Assembly: GCA_963676865.2 (NCBI GenBank)
Contig: CAXXSS010000001.1
Location: 434,001 to 498,000, forward strand
Source of the DNA: JAAYUD01 sp963676865
GTDB taxonomy: Bacteria; Bacteroidota; Bacteroidia; Bacteroidales; Bacteroidaceae
DNA: 64,000 bases
Direction: 5' to 3'
Below the pieces are notes generated by a model. It was not told the DNA's origin. It made no database searches and saw only the letters and a list, made by a program, of their open reading frames with translations. Positions 36,322 to 45,902 of the stretch are shown in pieces. A program made the position numbers and the translations under genes. Position 1 is the first letter of the stretch. The number at the start of each line of letters is the position of its first letter.

Positions 36322-37277
36322 TTCGTTTTATTATTAAACGAAACCATTTTACCTTTTTCATCACACGACAAATAGCGATGCACACATTTAGCTATGTTGG
36401 CAATGATTTCATAATTAGTACTGCGACTCTCTTTCGACTTCATAATATAAATGGCAAACAACGCGGCAGTATTATCGGGCAGCACCATTATGCCAACATC
36501 ATTCGTCACATACAATTTAACCTTCGGATCAAATCCAGAGCCCGTTTTATGAGCCACTGATACCGTTTGAGGAATTTTATCTTTCACCGATCCGGTAGAT
36601 GTTTCGCACAGCGTTTTCCACAAGAATTCATGACTATTTTCTTTCAGCAACCGTTTTTCATACAGCAATTTCAAAAGTTTCACCGTCTCCATCGGTGTAG
36701 CCCAATTGTCATACTGAGAGTTGAAATTAGTATGTTGCTCCGCTTCGTTTCTTGCAATCGTTATCTGTTCGATGCCGATAGAGCGCAAATACTCATTCAC
36801 TACCGATGGACCACCAATATGCCGCAACAAAATATCACAACCATTATTATCACTTTGAGCAATGGTATATCGAATAATATCCGATAAAGCTACATTAACA
36901 TTGCCATGAACATATTTTTCACGCATAGGACTCCATGTCTCGGGCAACAAATCGGAATCTTTTATAAAAATAGAATCGGATAGGCTCTCTTCGCCGGCAT
37001 CGATTTTACTTAATAGCTTAAGCGCTATCGGTAGCTTAAATACACTTTGCATCGGAAATCTCTTACATCCGTTGATACAGAAAGATTCTTCATTCTTGCA
37101 GTTATATATTGCAACTCCTATCACAGCCTTCCGGCCACTCACGATACGACGAATATCATTTTGCATCGTAACATAACGACGGGTAGCAACTTTTTTCTGT
37201 CCCGAGACATTGCATTGTTGAGCCGAAGCACAACTCAATTGCACACAGACAGCCACAAAGATTACAAATTTTCTCAT
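36318..37277 (-). CDS. Class A (subclass A2) beta-lactamase
   Basis: 319 residues with a signal peptide (MRKFVIFVAVCVQLSCASA). All class A elements are present: catalytic Ser78 in SVFK, SDN at 142-144, a Glu in the omega-loop region NEAEQHTNF, and KTG at 244-246. Length and the NEAEQH style agree with the Bacteroidetes A2 group (CepA, CblA, CfxA). It would hydrolyse cephalosporins and/or penicillins in the periplasm. No IS element or resistance cargo flanks it, so it looks chromosomal. The specific subfamily is not assigned. Confidence 0.9.
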   Translation of the reverse strand: MRKFVIFVAVCVQLSCASAQQCNVSGQKKVATRRYVTMQNDIRRIVSGRKAVIGVAIYNCKNEESFCINGCKRFPMQSVFKLPIALKLLSKIDAGEESLSDSIFIKDSDLLPETWSPMREKYVHGNVNVALSDIIRYTIAQSDNNGCDILLRHIGGPSVVNEYLRSIGIEQITIARNEAEQHTNFNSQYDNWATPMETVKLLKLLYEKRLLKENSHEFLWKTLCETSTGSVKDKIPQTVSVAHKTGSGFDPKVKLYVTNDVGIMVLPDNTAALFAIYIMKSKESRSTNYEIIANIAKCVHRYLSCDEKGKMVSFNNKTK

Positions 37278-37305
37278 TTCTACTACTCTTATTAAATTAA
37301 GACCC

Positions 37306-37313
37306 CAAAGTTA
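37306..37313 (-). promoter_or_regulatory. -7 box for beta-lactamase/esterase
   Basis: Minus-strand TAACTTTG, 28 bp before the ATG at 37277, between it and the preceding winged-helix gene. It gives the resistance gene its own promoter. Confidence 0.5.
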
Positions 37314-37321
37314 GTAAATAA

Positions 37322-38401
37322 TCAAATACACTTATGAACCGCCAAAGTAGAATAGAAATTTTCCAACCGTTCAATTTCTGTATTGAATAGTGCTGCCGTC
37401 TTCTTAGGCGTTTTCTTAAAGAAAGAGAGTTCTATTCGTACGGCCTTTTTCTGTACAATCTTCTTCCACGAACCCACTATTTCACCATTAAGCATGATAG
37501 TAGGAGAGAACAATCCGTTTCGAGTCATTACTTTACCATAATAAGCATCTTCAATAATCTCGGAACGATCTTTATAACTAACCACATATTCGTCGAATGG
37601 AGGAAGCAACAATGCCGACACCTCATCGGCAGGAGGCATTTCAATATCACTCTTCATCCAGAATTCGCGTCCATTGACCGCTTCACAAACGAAATCGGCC
37701 TTAATCATCTCTATAGCCTTTCTGCATTCGGTCATCGATAGTCCCGACCACCAGGCAAAGTCAGATATGGTAGCTGGCCCATGACTCGTAAAATACTTTC
37801 GCGCCAAACGTTCCAAAGCCTCTTCCTTACTAATTTTCGGCATACAAGGCACCCACTCATCAAGCAAAGTAAATGTCTGTTTATTCCCCTTCACTCCTCC
37901 ATTAACCAAGACACCTTCGACCTCGGCATAAGAGATAGCCAACCTCAGATGATCGGGGTCTAATGTCATCTTTTCATTTTGCAGGGCGCTACCTATTTCT
38001 TCTTTTGTCAGATGTTTACCTCCCGTCAATACCTTTTCCAAGAAAGGGATGGTGCGGTATATATCCGATTCGCCTATACCATGTATCTTGGCATAAGAAA
38101 GATAAACAGGTTTGAGGCGTGAGGCAGACAGATCGAGCATCCAACGGATGTCTTCGGCAGACACGAAATGCCACGTTGGGCGCAATATATGAGTACGTAT
38201 AATCTTTCCGGCATTCAAAGCCTCATCAATATCTTTCACCCTTTTATTTTCGAGCCGTGCTCCGATTGCCCACTTTGCCATATCGAATGTTTGGGATTGC
38301 ATGGCTCCCATCCATGACACAATTTCGTGAGGTTCTTTCAACTGATGATTTGCAAGCAACTGATTGTATAAACGAAGTCGAAGTAGTTCTGATGTATTCA
38401 T
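37322..38401 (-). CDS. Winged-helix DNA-binding-domain protein (YcaQ/AlkX-like)
   Basis: 359 residues. The start SELLRLRLYNQLLANHQL, EIVSWMGAMQSQTFDMAKWAIGARL and later HGPATISDFAWWSGLS are typical of the winged-helix family PF06224, whose studied members (YcaQ/AlkX, AlkZ) are DNA glycosylases that repair interstrand crosslinks. The short QSQ-like segment (MQSQTFDMA) at about residue 33 is compatible with the catalytic QxQ motif of that family. The ATG at 38401 is preferred over an upstream TTG. Repair activity here is inferred. Confidence 0.8.
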   Translation of the reverse strand: MNTSELLRLRLYNQLLANHQLKEPHEIVSWMGAMQSQTFDMAKWAIGARLENKRVKDIDEALNAGKIIRTHILRPTWHFVSAEDIRWMLDLSASRLKPVYLSYAKIHGIGESDIYRTIPFLEKVLTGGKHLTKEEIGSALQNEKMTLDPDHLRLAISYAEVEGVLVNGGVKGNKQTFTLLDEWVPCMPKISKEEALERLARKYFTSHGPATISDFAWWSGLSMTECRKAIEMIKADFVCEAVNGREFWMKSDIEMPPADEVSALLLPPFDEYVVSYKDRSEIIEDAYYGKVMTRNGLFSPTIMLNGEIVGSWKKIVQKKAVRIELSFFKKTPKKTAALFNTEIERLENFYSTLAVHKCI

Positions 38402-38801
38402 TAGCAAATATTAAAAAGGTGACACCATATATCATATAAAAAACAGCGAGAAACCATCGGCAGACATCATTCTATCTGCACGATAAACGCACACACAAGA
38501 CACAGAGCTGCTTCGCCATGGAGCGGTAAAGTTACAGAAATATTCTATCTCGCAAACGGGTTTAAGCAAATATTTAAGACTTCTTGAAGACAAACTTTTC
38601 GAATCACTCATACAAATCTTCTACCGATTCGAGAGGCTTATTCACAACAGAGTCATCAAAAGTTATAAACATATCAAGCACTTTATTCAAAAAAAATATA
38701 TTACTTTTGCTATAGCAAAGATTCTTCTTTCAGCAAGGTTCATATCTCTGAAAGACAAGATTCAAACATATGGAATAGACTAAAAAACTATTATTACATC
38801 A
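38402..38801. other. Divergent intergenic region
   Basis: 400 bp between the winged-helix gene and the Dph6-like gene. A TACTTTTG -7 box at 38702-38709 suits the plus-strand gene with a leader of about 85 nt. No terminator, repeat or small gene could be supported. Confidence 0.4.
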
Positions 38802-39524
38802 ATGAACGGTAATATGGTGACAACAAAAAAGAAAGCAGTATTCAACTGGAGTGGAGGTAAAGACTCCGCATTAGCATTATACAAAACAATTCAATCGGGA
38901 GAGTTTGAGGTTGTGGCATTGCTCACTACCGTGACCGGAACAACCATGTGCTCGTCTATACACGGAATTCCGCTAGACATACTCAAAGAGCAAGCTCAAA
39001 GCATTGGCATTCCTCTTTACGCAATAGAATTGCCTTCTAACGACATGACGGATTACGAGGATAATATGAGAAAGGCAGTCGTTCATTTCAAAGCCGAAGG
39101 AGTTACACACTTCATCTTTGGCGATATTTTCTTGTACGATATCAAAAAGTACAGAGAGTCAAAACTCAATCCATACAATATTGAGGTGGTAGAGCCTTTA
39201 TGGAATAAGACTTCAAAACAGGTAGTCGAAGAATTCTTGGAATCGGGAATACGATCCAAAGTCATCGTCACATTAGCAAGCAAATTGGACAAGACTTATA
39301 TTGGCAGAGAACTCGATCGCGATTATTTTTCATCTCTGCCCCAGAATGTAGATTTATGTGGAGAAGAAGGCGAATATCATACATTAGCGTATGCAGGTCC
39401 TCTATTTAAAAGAGATATTTCTTATAAATTGGAAACACCGCGTTTTATCTCGTACGATATCAAGCTAGACGATGACACAACAAAGAATTATGGCTATTGG
39501 ACTACAGAGATTAACATGGCTTAA
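38802..39524 (+). CDS. Dph6-related ATP pyrophosphatase
   Basis: 240 residues. PP-loop WSGGKDSALALYK near the N-terminus, then HGIPLDILKEQAQSIGIPL, FIFGDIFLYDIKKYRE and the C-terminal GEEGEYHTLAYAGPLF, matching the diphthine-ammonia-ligase-like (Dph6/MJ0570) adenine nucleotide alpha-hydrolase family. These enzymes adenylate a carboxylate and amidate it. Bacteria have no diphthamide, so the natural substrate is unknown. A second start 4 codons later (38814) is possible. Confidence 0.88.
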   Translation: MNGNMVTTKKKAVFNWSGGKDSALALYKTIQSGEFEVVALLTTVTGTTMCSSIHGIPLDILKEQAQSIGIPLYAIELPSNDMTDYEDNMRKAVVHFKAEGVTHFIFGDIFLYDIKKYRESKLNPYNIEVVEPLWNKTSKQVVEEFLESGIRSKVIVTLASKLDKTYIGRELDRDYFSSLPQNVDLCGEEGEYHTLAYAGPLFKRDISYKLETPRFISYDIKLDDDTTKNYGYWTTEINMA

Positions 39525-39605
39525 TTTCATGCCAGAACAATCAAAAAGGCACGAATAAGCAACCAATATTCATCTTGCATATCACCTCATAACCATACAA
39601 TACAA

Positions 39606-40148
39606 ATGAACAGTATCAAAACAGAACTCCCCAAAGAGTCGATGCTCTTTGCCGACCGTGCCGAATACGACTATGAAGATAGTTTTCAATACACCATCAA
39701 AGTCTCTCCTTCGCAAATGGATATACTCGCTATCGGACGTGCATTTTCGCAACCGGGTCCCAAATGGTTCAAGATGTTGTTCAGTCTCCGAAACAAGATT
39801 GCCAAGTTAGTACATCTGAAGACGCCCGATATAACAACCGAAGAGCAACAGGAAAACGACCAGTGGGAGATCGGCAAAAAAGCCGGCATCTTTACGCTCT
39901 ATGCCAAGACAGAACACGAACTTATTCTAGGCGATGACGATAAGCACCTCAATGCCAGAGTTTCCCTGTTCATGCGCCCTGCCACACAAGAGTCTTCAGA
40001 GACGATAGTAACGGTAAGTACCGTGGTAAAACTGAACAACCGGTTGGGCAAGGTTTACTTTTTCTTTGTCAAACCACTCCACCGAATGTTCGTGCCCATT
40101 ATTATGGGGAGAAATTTTCAGAAGTTGGAATCTACAAAGCAAAAGTAG
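39606..40148 (+). CDS. DUF2867-family protein
   Basis: 180 residues. Sequence such as PGPKWFKMLFSLRNKIAKLVHLKTP and DDDKHLNARVSLFMRP resembles DUF2867, a START-like lipid-binding-fold family of unknown role. Cytoplasmic, no signal. It follows the Dph6-like gene by 81 nt and could be co-transcribed. A GGxTTGCTC/GAGCAAxCC hairpin at 40147-40180 sits between it and the convergent methyltransferase. Confidence 0.7.
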   Translation: MNSIKTELPKESMLFADRAEYDYEDSFQYTIKVSPSQMDILAIGRAFSQPGPKWFKMLFSLRNKIAKLVHLKTPDITTEEQQENDQWEIGKKAGIFTLYAKTEHELILGDDDKHLNARVSLFMRPATQESSETIVTVSTVVKLNNRLGKVYFFFVKPLHRMFVPIIMGRNFQKLESTKQK

Positions 40149-40203
40149 GATTGCTCCCCTATACAGAGAGCAACCCTACCTACTCAATACACGTTTCTAT
40201 CGT

Positions 40204-40980
40204 TTAGCCTTTCTTCCCAATATAAAAGACATAGCCATAGTATTCCTTGTATTTTGCATACATCTGCGCTTCATGTCGCTGGGCGGCAACAAGGCCACAA
40301 GCTGTCCGATTATCTTTATACTTAAGTAGAAACGTTTCATGTGCCGGAACCTGAAGGGCATAATAATGATCTGTCCAACAATTTTCGGGGAGCACAAATG
40401 CCGATACGAAGGAGTAGCCGGCCTTTTGCATTTGAAGAATCTTATTTGCCACCGTATCGATCTCCGGATAAGCATCCATCCAATAATCGTTAATTTCTGC
40501 GGGGCGTTCGTCGGTAAACCAAGTAGCTTCCGAAACGACAATATATCCACCTTGCTTAAGATAACGGCGCCATTCGGTCAGTCCTTTTTGATAACCTATA
40601 TTGTAAATAGCTCCTTCAGACCAGATAACATCCAATTCTTCTTCACGAAAAGGCATATCGCACATTGACGCAACAACTCCTTTTACTCTATCCTGAAGAT
40701 GTTGCGACTCGGCATTATCATTAAAAAGCTCAATAAAGTGAGGAAACAAATCTATTCCGGTTATCCGGCACGGAGTATGTTGAGCCAATACTCGGGTGGG
40801 CGAACCTGTACCACAGCCCACATCGGCAATGTGTGAGGTTCGAGTCAAGTTGTCAATAAAGCTCAATGCCCTTATAGTAGCTTCAGGACTCCCGGGACCT
40901 TGCCGCTCTATACTCGAAAAATATTCGCAGATTAAATTGAAATCGAATTCATTAATCGATTGATTATGATGATTACTCAT
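40204..40980 (-). CDS. Class I SAM-dependent methyltransferase
   Basis: 258 residues. Motif I is IADVGCGTGSPTRVLA, with ITGIDLFPHFIELFN and MPFREEELDVIWSEGAIYNIG next, and GGYIVVSEATWFTDE. This resembles small-molecule methyltransferases of the UbiE/tellurite type. Substrate unknown. The probable promoter is at 41189-41222, giving a ~200-nt leader. Confidence 0.85.
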   Translation of the reverse strand: MSNHHNQSINEFDFNLICEYFSSIERQGPGSPEATIRALSFIDNLTRTSHIADVGCGTGSPTRVLAQHTPCRITGIDLFPHFIELFNDNAESQHLQDRVKGVVASMCDMPFREEELDVIWSEGAIYNIGYQKGLTEWRRYLKQGGYIVVSEATWFTDERPAEINDYWMDAYPEIDTVANKILQMQKAGYSFVSAFVLPENCWTDHYYALQVPAHETFLLKYKDNRTACGLVAAQRHEAQMYAKYKEYYGYVFYIGKKG

Positions 40981-41188
40981 GATGTTTAATTTTTAAAGGA
41001 AGACCTTGTCAATAGACATCTACAGACCGAAAGCCTTCGCTATTTTATGAATTTTATTGTATACAGAAAGTACTCTGACAAATAAATGCCAAAGTATAAA
41101 CTGAGGGATAACCTGTTGCAACAGATGCAAAGGTTATTTACTTCACCAAATCCATATTAAATTTAAACATCCAATAATTTTAGTCCCG

Positions 41189-41222
41189 CAAAGATAATTA
41201 TTTTTCCCTTTTATATGGCAAA
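41189..41222 (-). promoter_or_regulatory. Promoter of the methyltransferase gene
   Basis: Minus-strand TTTG (41219-41222) and TATCTTTG (41189-41196), spacing 22 bp. The remainder of the 40981-41340 divergent region contains no gene. Confidence 0.45.
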
Positions 41223-41301
41223 GACCAACTGTTTTATTGTAAAAAAGTGCACCACCTCCTATTTTCCACGAGAGAAAACAATACAATATCATAAATTTCT
41301 A

Positions 41302-41309
41302 TAACTTTG
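41302..41309 (+). promoter_or_regulatory. -7 box for the HNH-GH31-serine hydrolase operon
   Basis: TAACTTTG, 31 bp before the ATG at 41341. Confidence 0.5.
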
Positions 41310-41340
41310 CCATTAACAAACAAATAGAGAATATTAAAAT

Positions 41341-41889
41341 ATGCCACCCAAAGCTGTAAAGTCTATACGACAGATAATCTATTATCAGTATGCCAAAATC
41401 ATTTCCGAAGCATCAGGAAAAGGTAAAACCGACTATAAGATGATAATGGGAAAATGGAAACAACTCTGCTCCGGAGAGATACATTGGTCATCGTCCGTCA
41501 GAGAATGGCTCAAAGAAAAAGAAAATCCCGACGAATGTATCTATTGCGGACAGAAAGCCGACTTGACTGTAGAACATATACTCCCCCGATGTTGTGGAGG
41601 AGAAGACATAACCGACAACGTGGTAATGGTGTGCAAAGCGTGCAACTCTTCAAAAGGAGGAAAACGTTTGTACGAATGGCGGGGCCTCAAGGCTAAAGAT
41701 ACACACCACCGCATAGCCGAAGGAAAATACCTGAAATATCTTTATTCGCTACACGAAAAGCGAGGCACGCTCGATGTCTGTGAAGTAACTGAGCTGTGCA
41801 AACAATGCAATATGCGCCACGCCTGCGAGAAAGAAGACAGTGTGGAGCAACTTTCCGTTTATTGCATTGAAGGGTGTTTTCATAAATAG
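41341..41889 (+). CDS. HNH endonuclease-like protein with C-terminal cysteines
   Basis: 182 residues. The HNH core reads CIYCGQKADLTVEHILPRCCGG ... VCKACNSSKGGK, with two CxxC pairs for structural zinc, the catalytic His in VEHILP and Asn in ACNSSKG. The C-terminal 45 residues carry a second cysteine cluster (CEVTELCKQC, CEKED, CIEGC) that may bind another metal. HNH proteins of this size serve as standalone nucleases, often of unknown role. It is 24 nt before the GH31 gene. Confidence 0.82.
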   Translation: MPPKAVKSIRQIIYYQYAKIISEASGKGKTDYKMIMGKWKQLCSGEIHWSSSVREWLKEKENPDECIYCGQKADLTVEHILPRCCGGEDITDNVVMVCKACNSSKGGKRLYEWRGLKAKDTHHRIAEGKYLKYLYSLHEKRGTLDVCEVTELCKQCNMRHACEKEDSVEQLSVYCIEGCFHK

Positions 41890-41913
41890 ACAACACTTTT
41901 TTAGACGCAAAAT

Positions 41914-44100
41914 ATGATTCAACCTTTTAATTCAAGCATGAAGTTCTATCGTTATTTTTTAGTTGGTATCATCTCATTGAATATCATTAATACGTGGGCA
42001 GGTAATGTACCGATTGCTCATCGATTTGCCGTAGGTAAACGAATCGTCGAATTTGTCCCTAGTGGTTTCGACCGCACAAAAACCCCGTCTCTCATTCTGA
42101 AAGGCGAACCCGCATCCGTAGGGAAAGTACCGTCAGGCTGGTCGCTCGTACCAGAATTTACGCTGACAGGCAGCAAGGCAAGCGCCTCGCTCAAAATAAC
42201 GGGAGAAGTGAGCCTATACGGCGGAGGCGAAGTAACTGGTCCGCTTCTACGCAACGGGCAATCCATCAAATTGTGGAATACAGATACCGGCGCATATAGC
42301 GTAGAAGGAGGCAAAAGGCTATATCAGTCGCACCCATGGGTAATGGGAGTACGCAAAGATGGCAGTGCTTTCGGCATTCTTTTCGATACGTCATGGAAAT
42401 CGGAACTTACCACTGCATCCAACAAAATCACTCTTCGCACGGAAGGTGCTTTATTCCGTATTTTCATCATCGACAGAACATCCCCGCAGGAAGTTCTGAA
42501 AGGACTGGCAGAACTCACAGGCACCATCAAGATGCCGCCCCGCTGGGCATTAGGATACCATCAATGCCGCTTCTCGTATGCAACGGACAAACGTGTGCGC
42601 GAAATAGCCGATACGTTCCGAATCAAAAAGATACCATGCGACGTCATTTGGATGGATATAGACTACATGGAAGGATTCAGAATCTTCACTTTCAATAAGA
42701 AGAATTTCTCCGATCCGCTCAAACTCAATACCTATCTACACAAGAAAGGCTTTCACGATATCTATATGATTGATCCGGGAGTAAAGGTGGATAAGGATTA
42801 CAGCGTCTATCAATCGGGAACAAGCCAGAATGTATGGGTGAAGAAAGCGAACGGAGAAGAATATCATGGTAAAGTTTGGCCGGGCGATTGCGCCTTCCCC
42901 GACTTTACTAACCCCACTGCCAGACTGTGGTGGGCGGGCCTCTACAAAGATTTTATGGCCAAGGGAGTAGATGGAGTATGGAACGATATGAACGAACCTG
43001 CCATCAACGACAGCGAACTACCCGAAGCGGAACGTACGGGAACAATGCCCTACGACAATCGCCACAAGGGAGGTGGTAGTCTTCCGGCAGGGCCACACTT
43101 ATTGTATCACAATGCATTCGGACGGTTGATGGTAGAGGCTTCTCAAGCCGGTATCATGGAAGCCAATCCGGACAAACGTCCTTTCTTGCTGACTCGGGCC
43201 AACCTACTTGGTGGACAGCGCTATGCAGCCACCTGGACAGGCGACAATGAGGCTAGCTGGAAACATCTAAAGCTATCCATCCCTATGTCTATCACGCTGG
43301 GATTGTCGGGACAGCCCTTCAATGGCCCCGACATAGGCGGTTTCTTAGGAAACACCGATGGCGACTTATGGGCCAATTGGCTGGGATTCGGCATATTCTT
43401 TCCTTTCACCAGAGGACATGCCTGCGCTGGAACCAACAATAAAGAGCCGTGGGCTTATGGACCCGCTATCGAAAAATCATCACGCATAGCCATAGAGCGC
43501 CGCTATCGGTTGCTGCCCTACATCTATACGCTGTTTCGCGATGCATCGTTGAGCGGACTGCCGGTGATGCGCCCCGTATTTTTCGCCGATCCGCAGGATC
43601 TATCGCTGCGACAAGAAGAAGAAGCATTTATGCTGGGCCAAGACATTCTGGTCATTCCCGCTTTTGCCGAACATCCGTCATTGCCTTCGGGCATCTGGGA
43701 AACGCTCAGTCTGGTAGAAGGCGACAAGACAGACAAGTATCAGGCAACGTTGAAAATCAGAGGAGGAAGCATCGTTCCTCTTGGCAAAATTGTTCAAAAC
43801 ACAAACGACAATTCGTTCGATCCGCTCAGCCTCATCGTATGTCTCGACAAAGATGGTAAAGCTATCGGAAACTTATATCTGGATGCAGGCGACGGATGGT
43901 CTTTCCAGAAAGGCGATTATAGCTTGTTGACGTTCGAAGCCGAACAAAAGGGGCAGATGGTACGTCTGGAGCTTACCGGAAAAGAAGGACAACGGATCGT
44001 AGACAAAGACATAAAGAAAATAAATGTCACGCTATTGCTCAACGGCAAGACCTATACGGCGTCGGGTACGTTGGGAAGAAACATCGATATAAACCTTTAA
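41914..44100 (+). CDS. GH31-family alpha-glucosidase-like enzyme
   Basis: 728 residues with a signal peptide if translation starts at the second Met (41938; MKFYRYFLVGIISLNIINTWA). GH31 TIM-barrel signatures: MPPRWALGYHQCRFSY, CDVIWMDIDYMEGFRIFTF, the nucleophile Asp358 in WNDMNEP, the acid/base Asp444 in WTGDNEASW, and PFNGPDIGGF. It probably cleaves alpha-glucosides in the periplasm or at the surface. Lies between the HNH gene (24 nt) and a serine hydrolase (37 nt) in one operon, with no linked susCD. Confidence 0.92.
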   Translation: MIQPFNSSMKFYRYFLVGIISLNIINTWAGNVPIAHRFAVGKRIVEFVPSGFDRTKTPSLILKGEPASVGKVPSGWSLVPEFTLTGSKASASLKITGEVSLYGGGEVTGPLLRNGQSIKLWNTDTGAYSVEGGKRLYQSHPWVMGVRKDGSAFGILFDTSWKSELTTASNKITLRTEGALFRIFIIDRTSPQEVLKGLAELTGTIKMPPRWALGYHQCRFSYATDKRVREIADTFRIKKIPCDVIWMDIDYMEGFRIFTFNKKNFSDPLKLNTYLHKKGFHDIYMIDPGVKVDKDYSVYQSGTSQNVWVKKANGEEYHGKVWPGDCAFPDFTNPTARLWWAGLYKDFMAKGVDGVWNDMNEPAINDSELPEAERTGTMPYDNRHKGGGSLPAGPHLLYHNAFGRLMVEASQAGIMEANPDKRPFLLTRANLLGGQRYAATWTGDNEASWKHLKLSIPMSITLGLSGQPFNGPDIGGFLGNTDGDLWANWLGFGIFFPFTRGHACAGTNNKEPWAYGPAIEKSSRIAIERRYRLLPYIYTLFRDASLSGLPVMRPVFFADPQDLSLRQEEEAFMLGQDILVIPAFAEHPSLPSGIWETLSLVEGDKTDKYQATLKIRGGSIVPLGKIVQNTNDNSFDPLSLIVCLDKDGKAIGNLYLDAGDGWSFQKGDYSLLTFEAEQKGQMVRLELTGKEGQRIVDKDIKKINVTLLLNGKTYTASGTLGRNIDINL

Positions 44101-44137
44101 CACGCATACTCAATAGAGCAAACGATAGTCGTTCACC

Positions 44138-45694
44138 ATGAATAAATTTAGAATATTGTTCTACGCTTGCATTGCCATATCAATGCAAGCTATGTCGCAA
44201 GACAAACCGTCGCTCTATGCAGACGGTTTGATGCGAAGCACTCCCGAAACCGAAGGAGTACACAGCGACGGTATCACCCGTTTCGTTCAGTCTGTCGAAA
44301 AGAAACAGATTCGATTGCATAGTTTCATGCTGCTCAGACACGGCAAGGTGGTTGCCGAAGCATGTTGGAATCCGTATCGCCCGGATGCCCGGCACATCAT
44401 GTATTCCGTCAGCAAGACATTCACTTCAATAGCCACGGGATTTGCCATACAAGAAAAGAGACTGTCACTGAACGATAAAGTCATCTCCTTTTTCCCCGAA
44501 TACAAAGATGTTTATAATGAAAATTCGTTCGTAAAGGAACTCACCATTCGAAACCTACTGACCATGACAGCCGGTAAAGAACCTTTTGTCGACTTCCGAC
44601 TGAGAGACATCGATTGGATAAAAGCCATCTTGGGCGCCCATCAAGATACAGCTTTAAAAGACAAATTCGAATACAATTCGTATGCCTGCTACTTACTTTC
44701 GGCCATCCTTCAACGAGCTACCGGAAAGACCGTGCGCGACTACCTCAAACCCCGATTGTTCGAACCGCTGGGAATAACAGGAGTCGAAAGAGAGCAAAGT
44801 CCCGCCGGGATAGACTGTGGCGGATGGGGCATGAGCGTAAAAACATCCGATATGGCAAAGGTTGGTCAACTTCTCTTGCAAAAAGGAAAATGGAAGAACC
44901 GCCAATTGTTGCCCGTCTCGTGGATAGAAGAATCGACAATGAAACAGATAGAGACCGCCCCAAATTCGACAGAGAGCGAGAAGGCTCAGTCGGACTGGGC
45001 GCAAGGATACGGCTATTTGTTATGGCAATGTCGCAATCAAGCCTTCAGGGCGGACGGATCTTTTGGACAATTCATCATCGTAATGCCTCAGCAAGATGCT
45101 GTTATGGCGATTACGGCAAACGAGAATGACATGCAACGAGAACTGCAAGAAGTGTGGGACAATATACTGCCCGCCTTCTCGGCAACCAAGTTGCCGACCG
45201 ACAAAAAAGCCTATCAGACGCTGACCCACACATTGAGCCATTTGGCATTACCCGCGCCATTCAAAAGTACAGAATCCAACCCTGCCCGCCCTCATCTGTC
45301 GAACACCTATACAATCGAAAGTAACGACCAAGACATCCGAAATATCACTCTGAATATGGATGACGACTCATGCCGATTGATTATCAGAACAAACACGGCT
45401 ACCCACACCCTGGTATGTGGCAACGACAGTTGGAAAACGTTCTTGACAGACAAAAACAGCCCTTACTACAACCAGCGTTATCGTAATCCCATCGGACTGT
45501 CGCCATACACCGTATCAGGATATGCCACATGGCAAAGCCCGTGCCGCCTATCCCTGTTTTTCGAATATCTGGAAGACAGCAGCAACGAAACATACGACAT
45601 TACATTCGATGGCAAACGTATCATACTGCTTCTTTCGAGTAGCGAAGATCCCAAAGGATTGCCCATTCGATTGGTGGGTCATTGTTGCCCCTAA
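44138..45694 (+). CDS. Secreted serine hydrolase (class C beta-lactamase / esterase fold)
   Basis: 518 residues with signal peptide (MNKFRILFYACIAISMQAMSQ). The beta-lactamase-related domain has catalytic SxxK in MYSVSKTFTSIATGFA, the Tyr motif YNSYACYLLSAILQ, and an HGG-like triad position replaced by a late GSFGQFIIVMP. A C-terminal beta domain of about 140 residues follows. Such proteins are D-aminopeptidases or esterases rather than true lactamases. Third gene of the HNH-GH31 operon. Confidence 0.85.
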   Translation: MNKFRILFYACIAISMQAMSQDKPSLYADGLMRSTPETEGVHSDGITRFVQSVEKKQIRLHSFMLLRHGKVVAEACWNPYRPDARHIMYSVSKTFTSIATGFAIQEKRLSLNDKVISFFPEYKDVYNENSFVKELTIRNLLTMTAGKEPFVDFRLRDIDWIKAILGAHQDTALKDKFEYNSYACYLLSAILQRATGKTVRDYLKPRLFEPLGITGVEREQSPAGIDCGGWGMSVKTSDMAKVGQLLLQKGKWKNRQLLPVSWIEESTMKQIETAPNSTESEKAQSDWAQGYGYLLWQCRNQAFRADGSFGQFIIVMPQQDAVMAITANENDMQRELQEVWDNILPAFSATKLPTDKKAYQTLTHTLSHLALPAPFKSTESNPARPHLSNTYTIESNDQDIRNITLNMDDDSCRLIIRTNTATHTLVCGNDSWKTFLTDKNSPYYNQRYRNPIGLSPYTVSGYATWQSPCRLSLFFEYLEDSSNETYDITFDGKRIILLLSSSEDPKGLPIRLVGHCCP

Positions 45695-45738
45695 CAACAG
45701 CAGAACTTTACTGTTTCTTTGGTACCCCAAAAAACAGA

Positions 45739-45860
45739 CGTATGTTACCGCCGTAACTAACGGATGTCGCAGACGAAACTAACGTTAGTTATCATGATAA
45801 CTTCTGTTAGTTACCGCAGTAACTTCCCTTAGTTATAGTAGAAACATACGTTAGTTTCTA
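45739..45860. repeat. 22-bp phased palindromic array, copy D (six units)
   Basis: Six ungapped 22-bp units start at exactly 45739, 45761, 45783, 45805, 45827 and 45849, typically CGTTAGTT followed by an internal dyad such as AGTTACCGCAGTAACT. Unit ends are diverged, but the phase is never lost. Located downstream of the serine hydrolase stop and upstream of the conserved element. Confidence 0.8.
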
Positions 45861-45902
45861 GAGCAAGAATAAAAACTTACAAACAAGACACACTTTATGC
45901 CC

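Noticed and set aside
44138..45694. Second beta-lactamase resistance gene
   Set aside because: Class C-like fold, but the added C-terminal beta domain and lack of a clear KTG motif favour an esterase or peptidase.
45739..45860. CRISPR array
   Set aside because: Units are contiguous at 22 bp without spacers, and no cas gene is present in the window.
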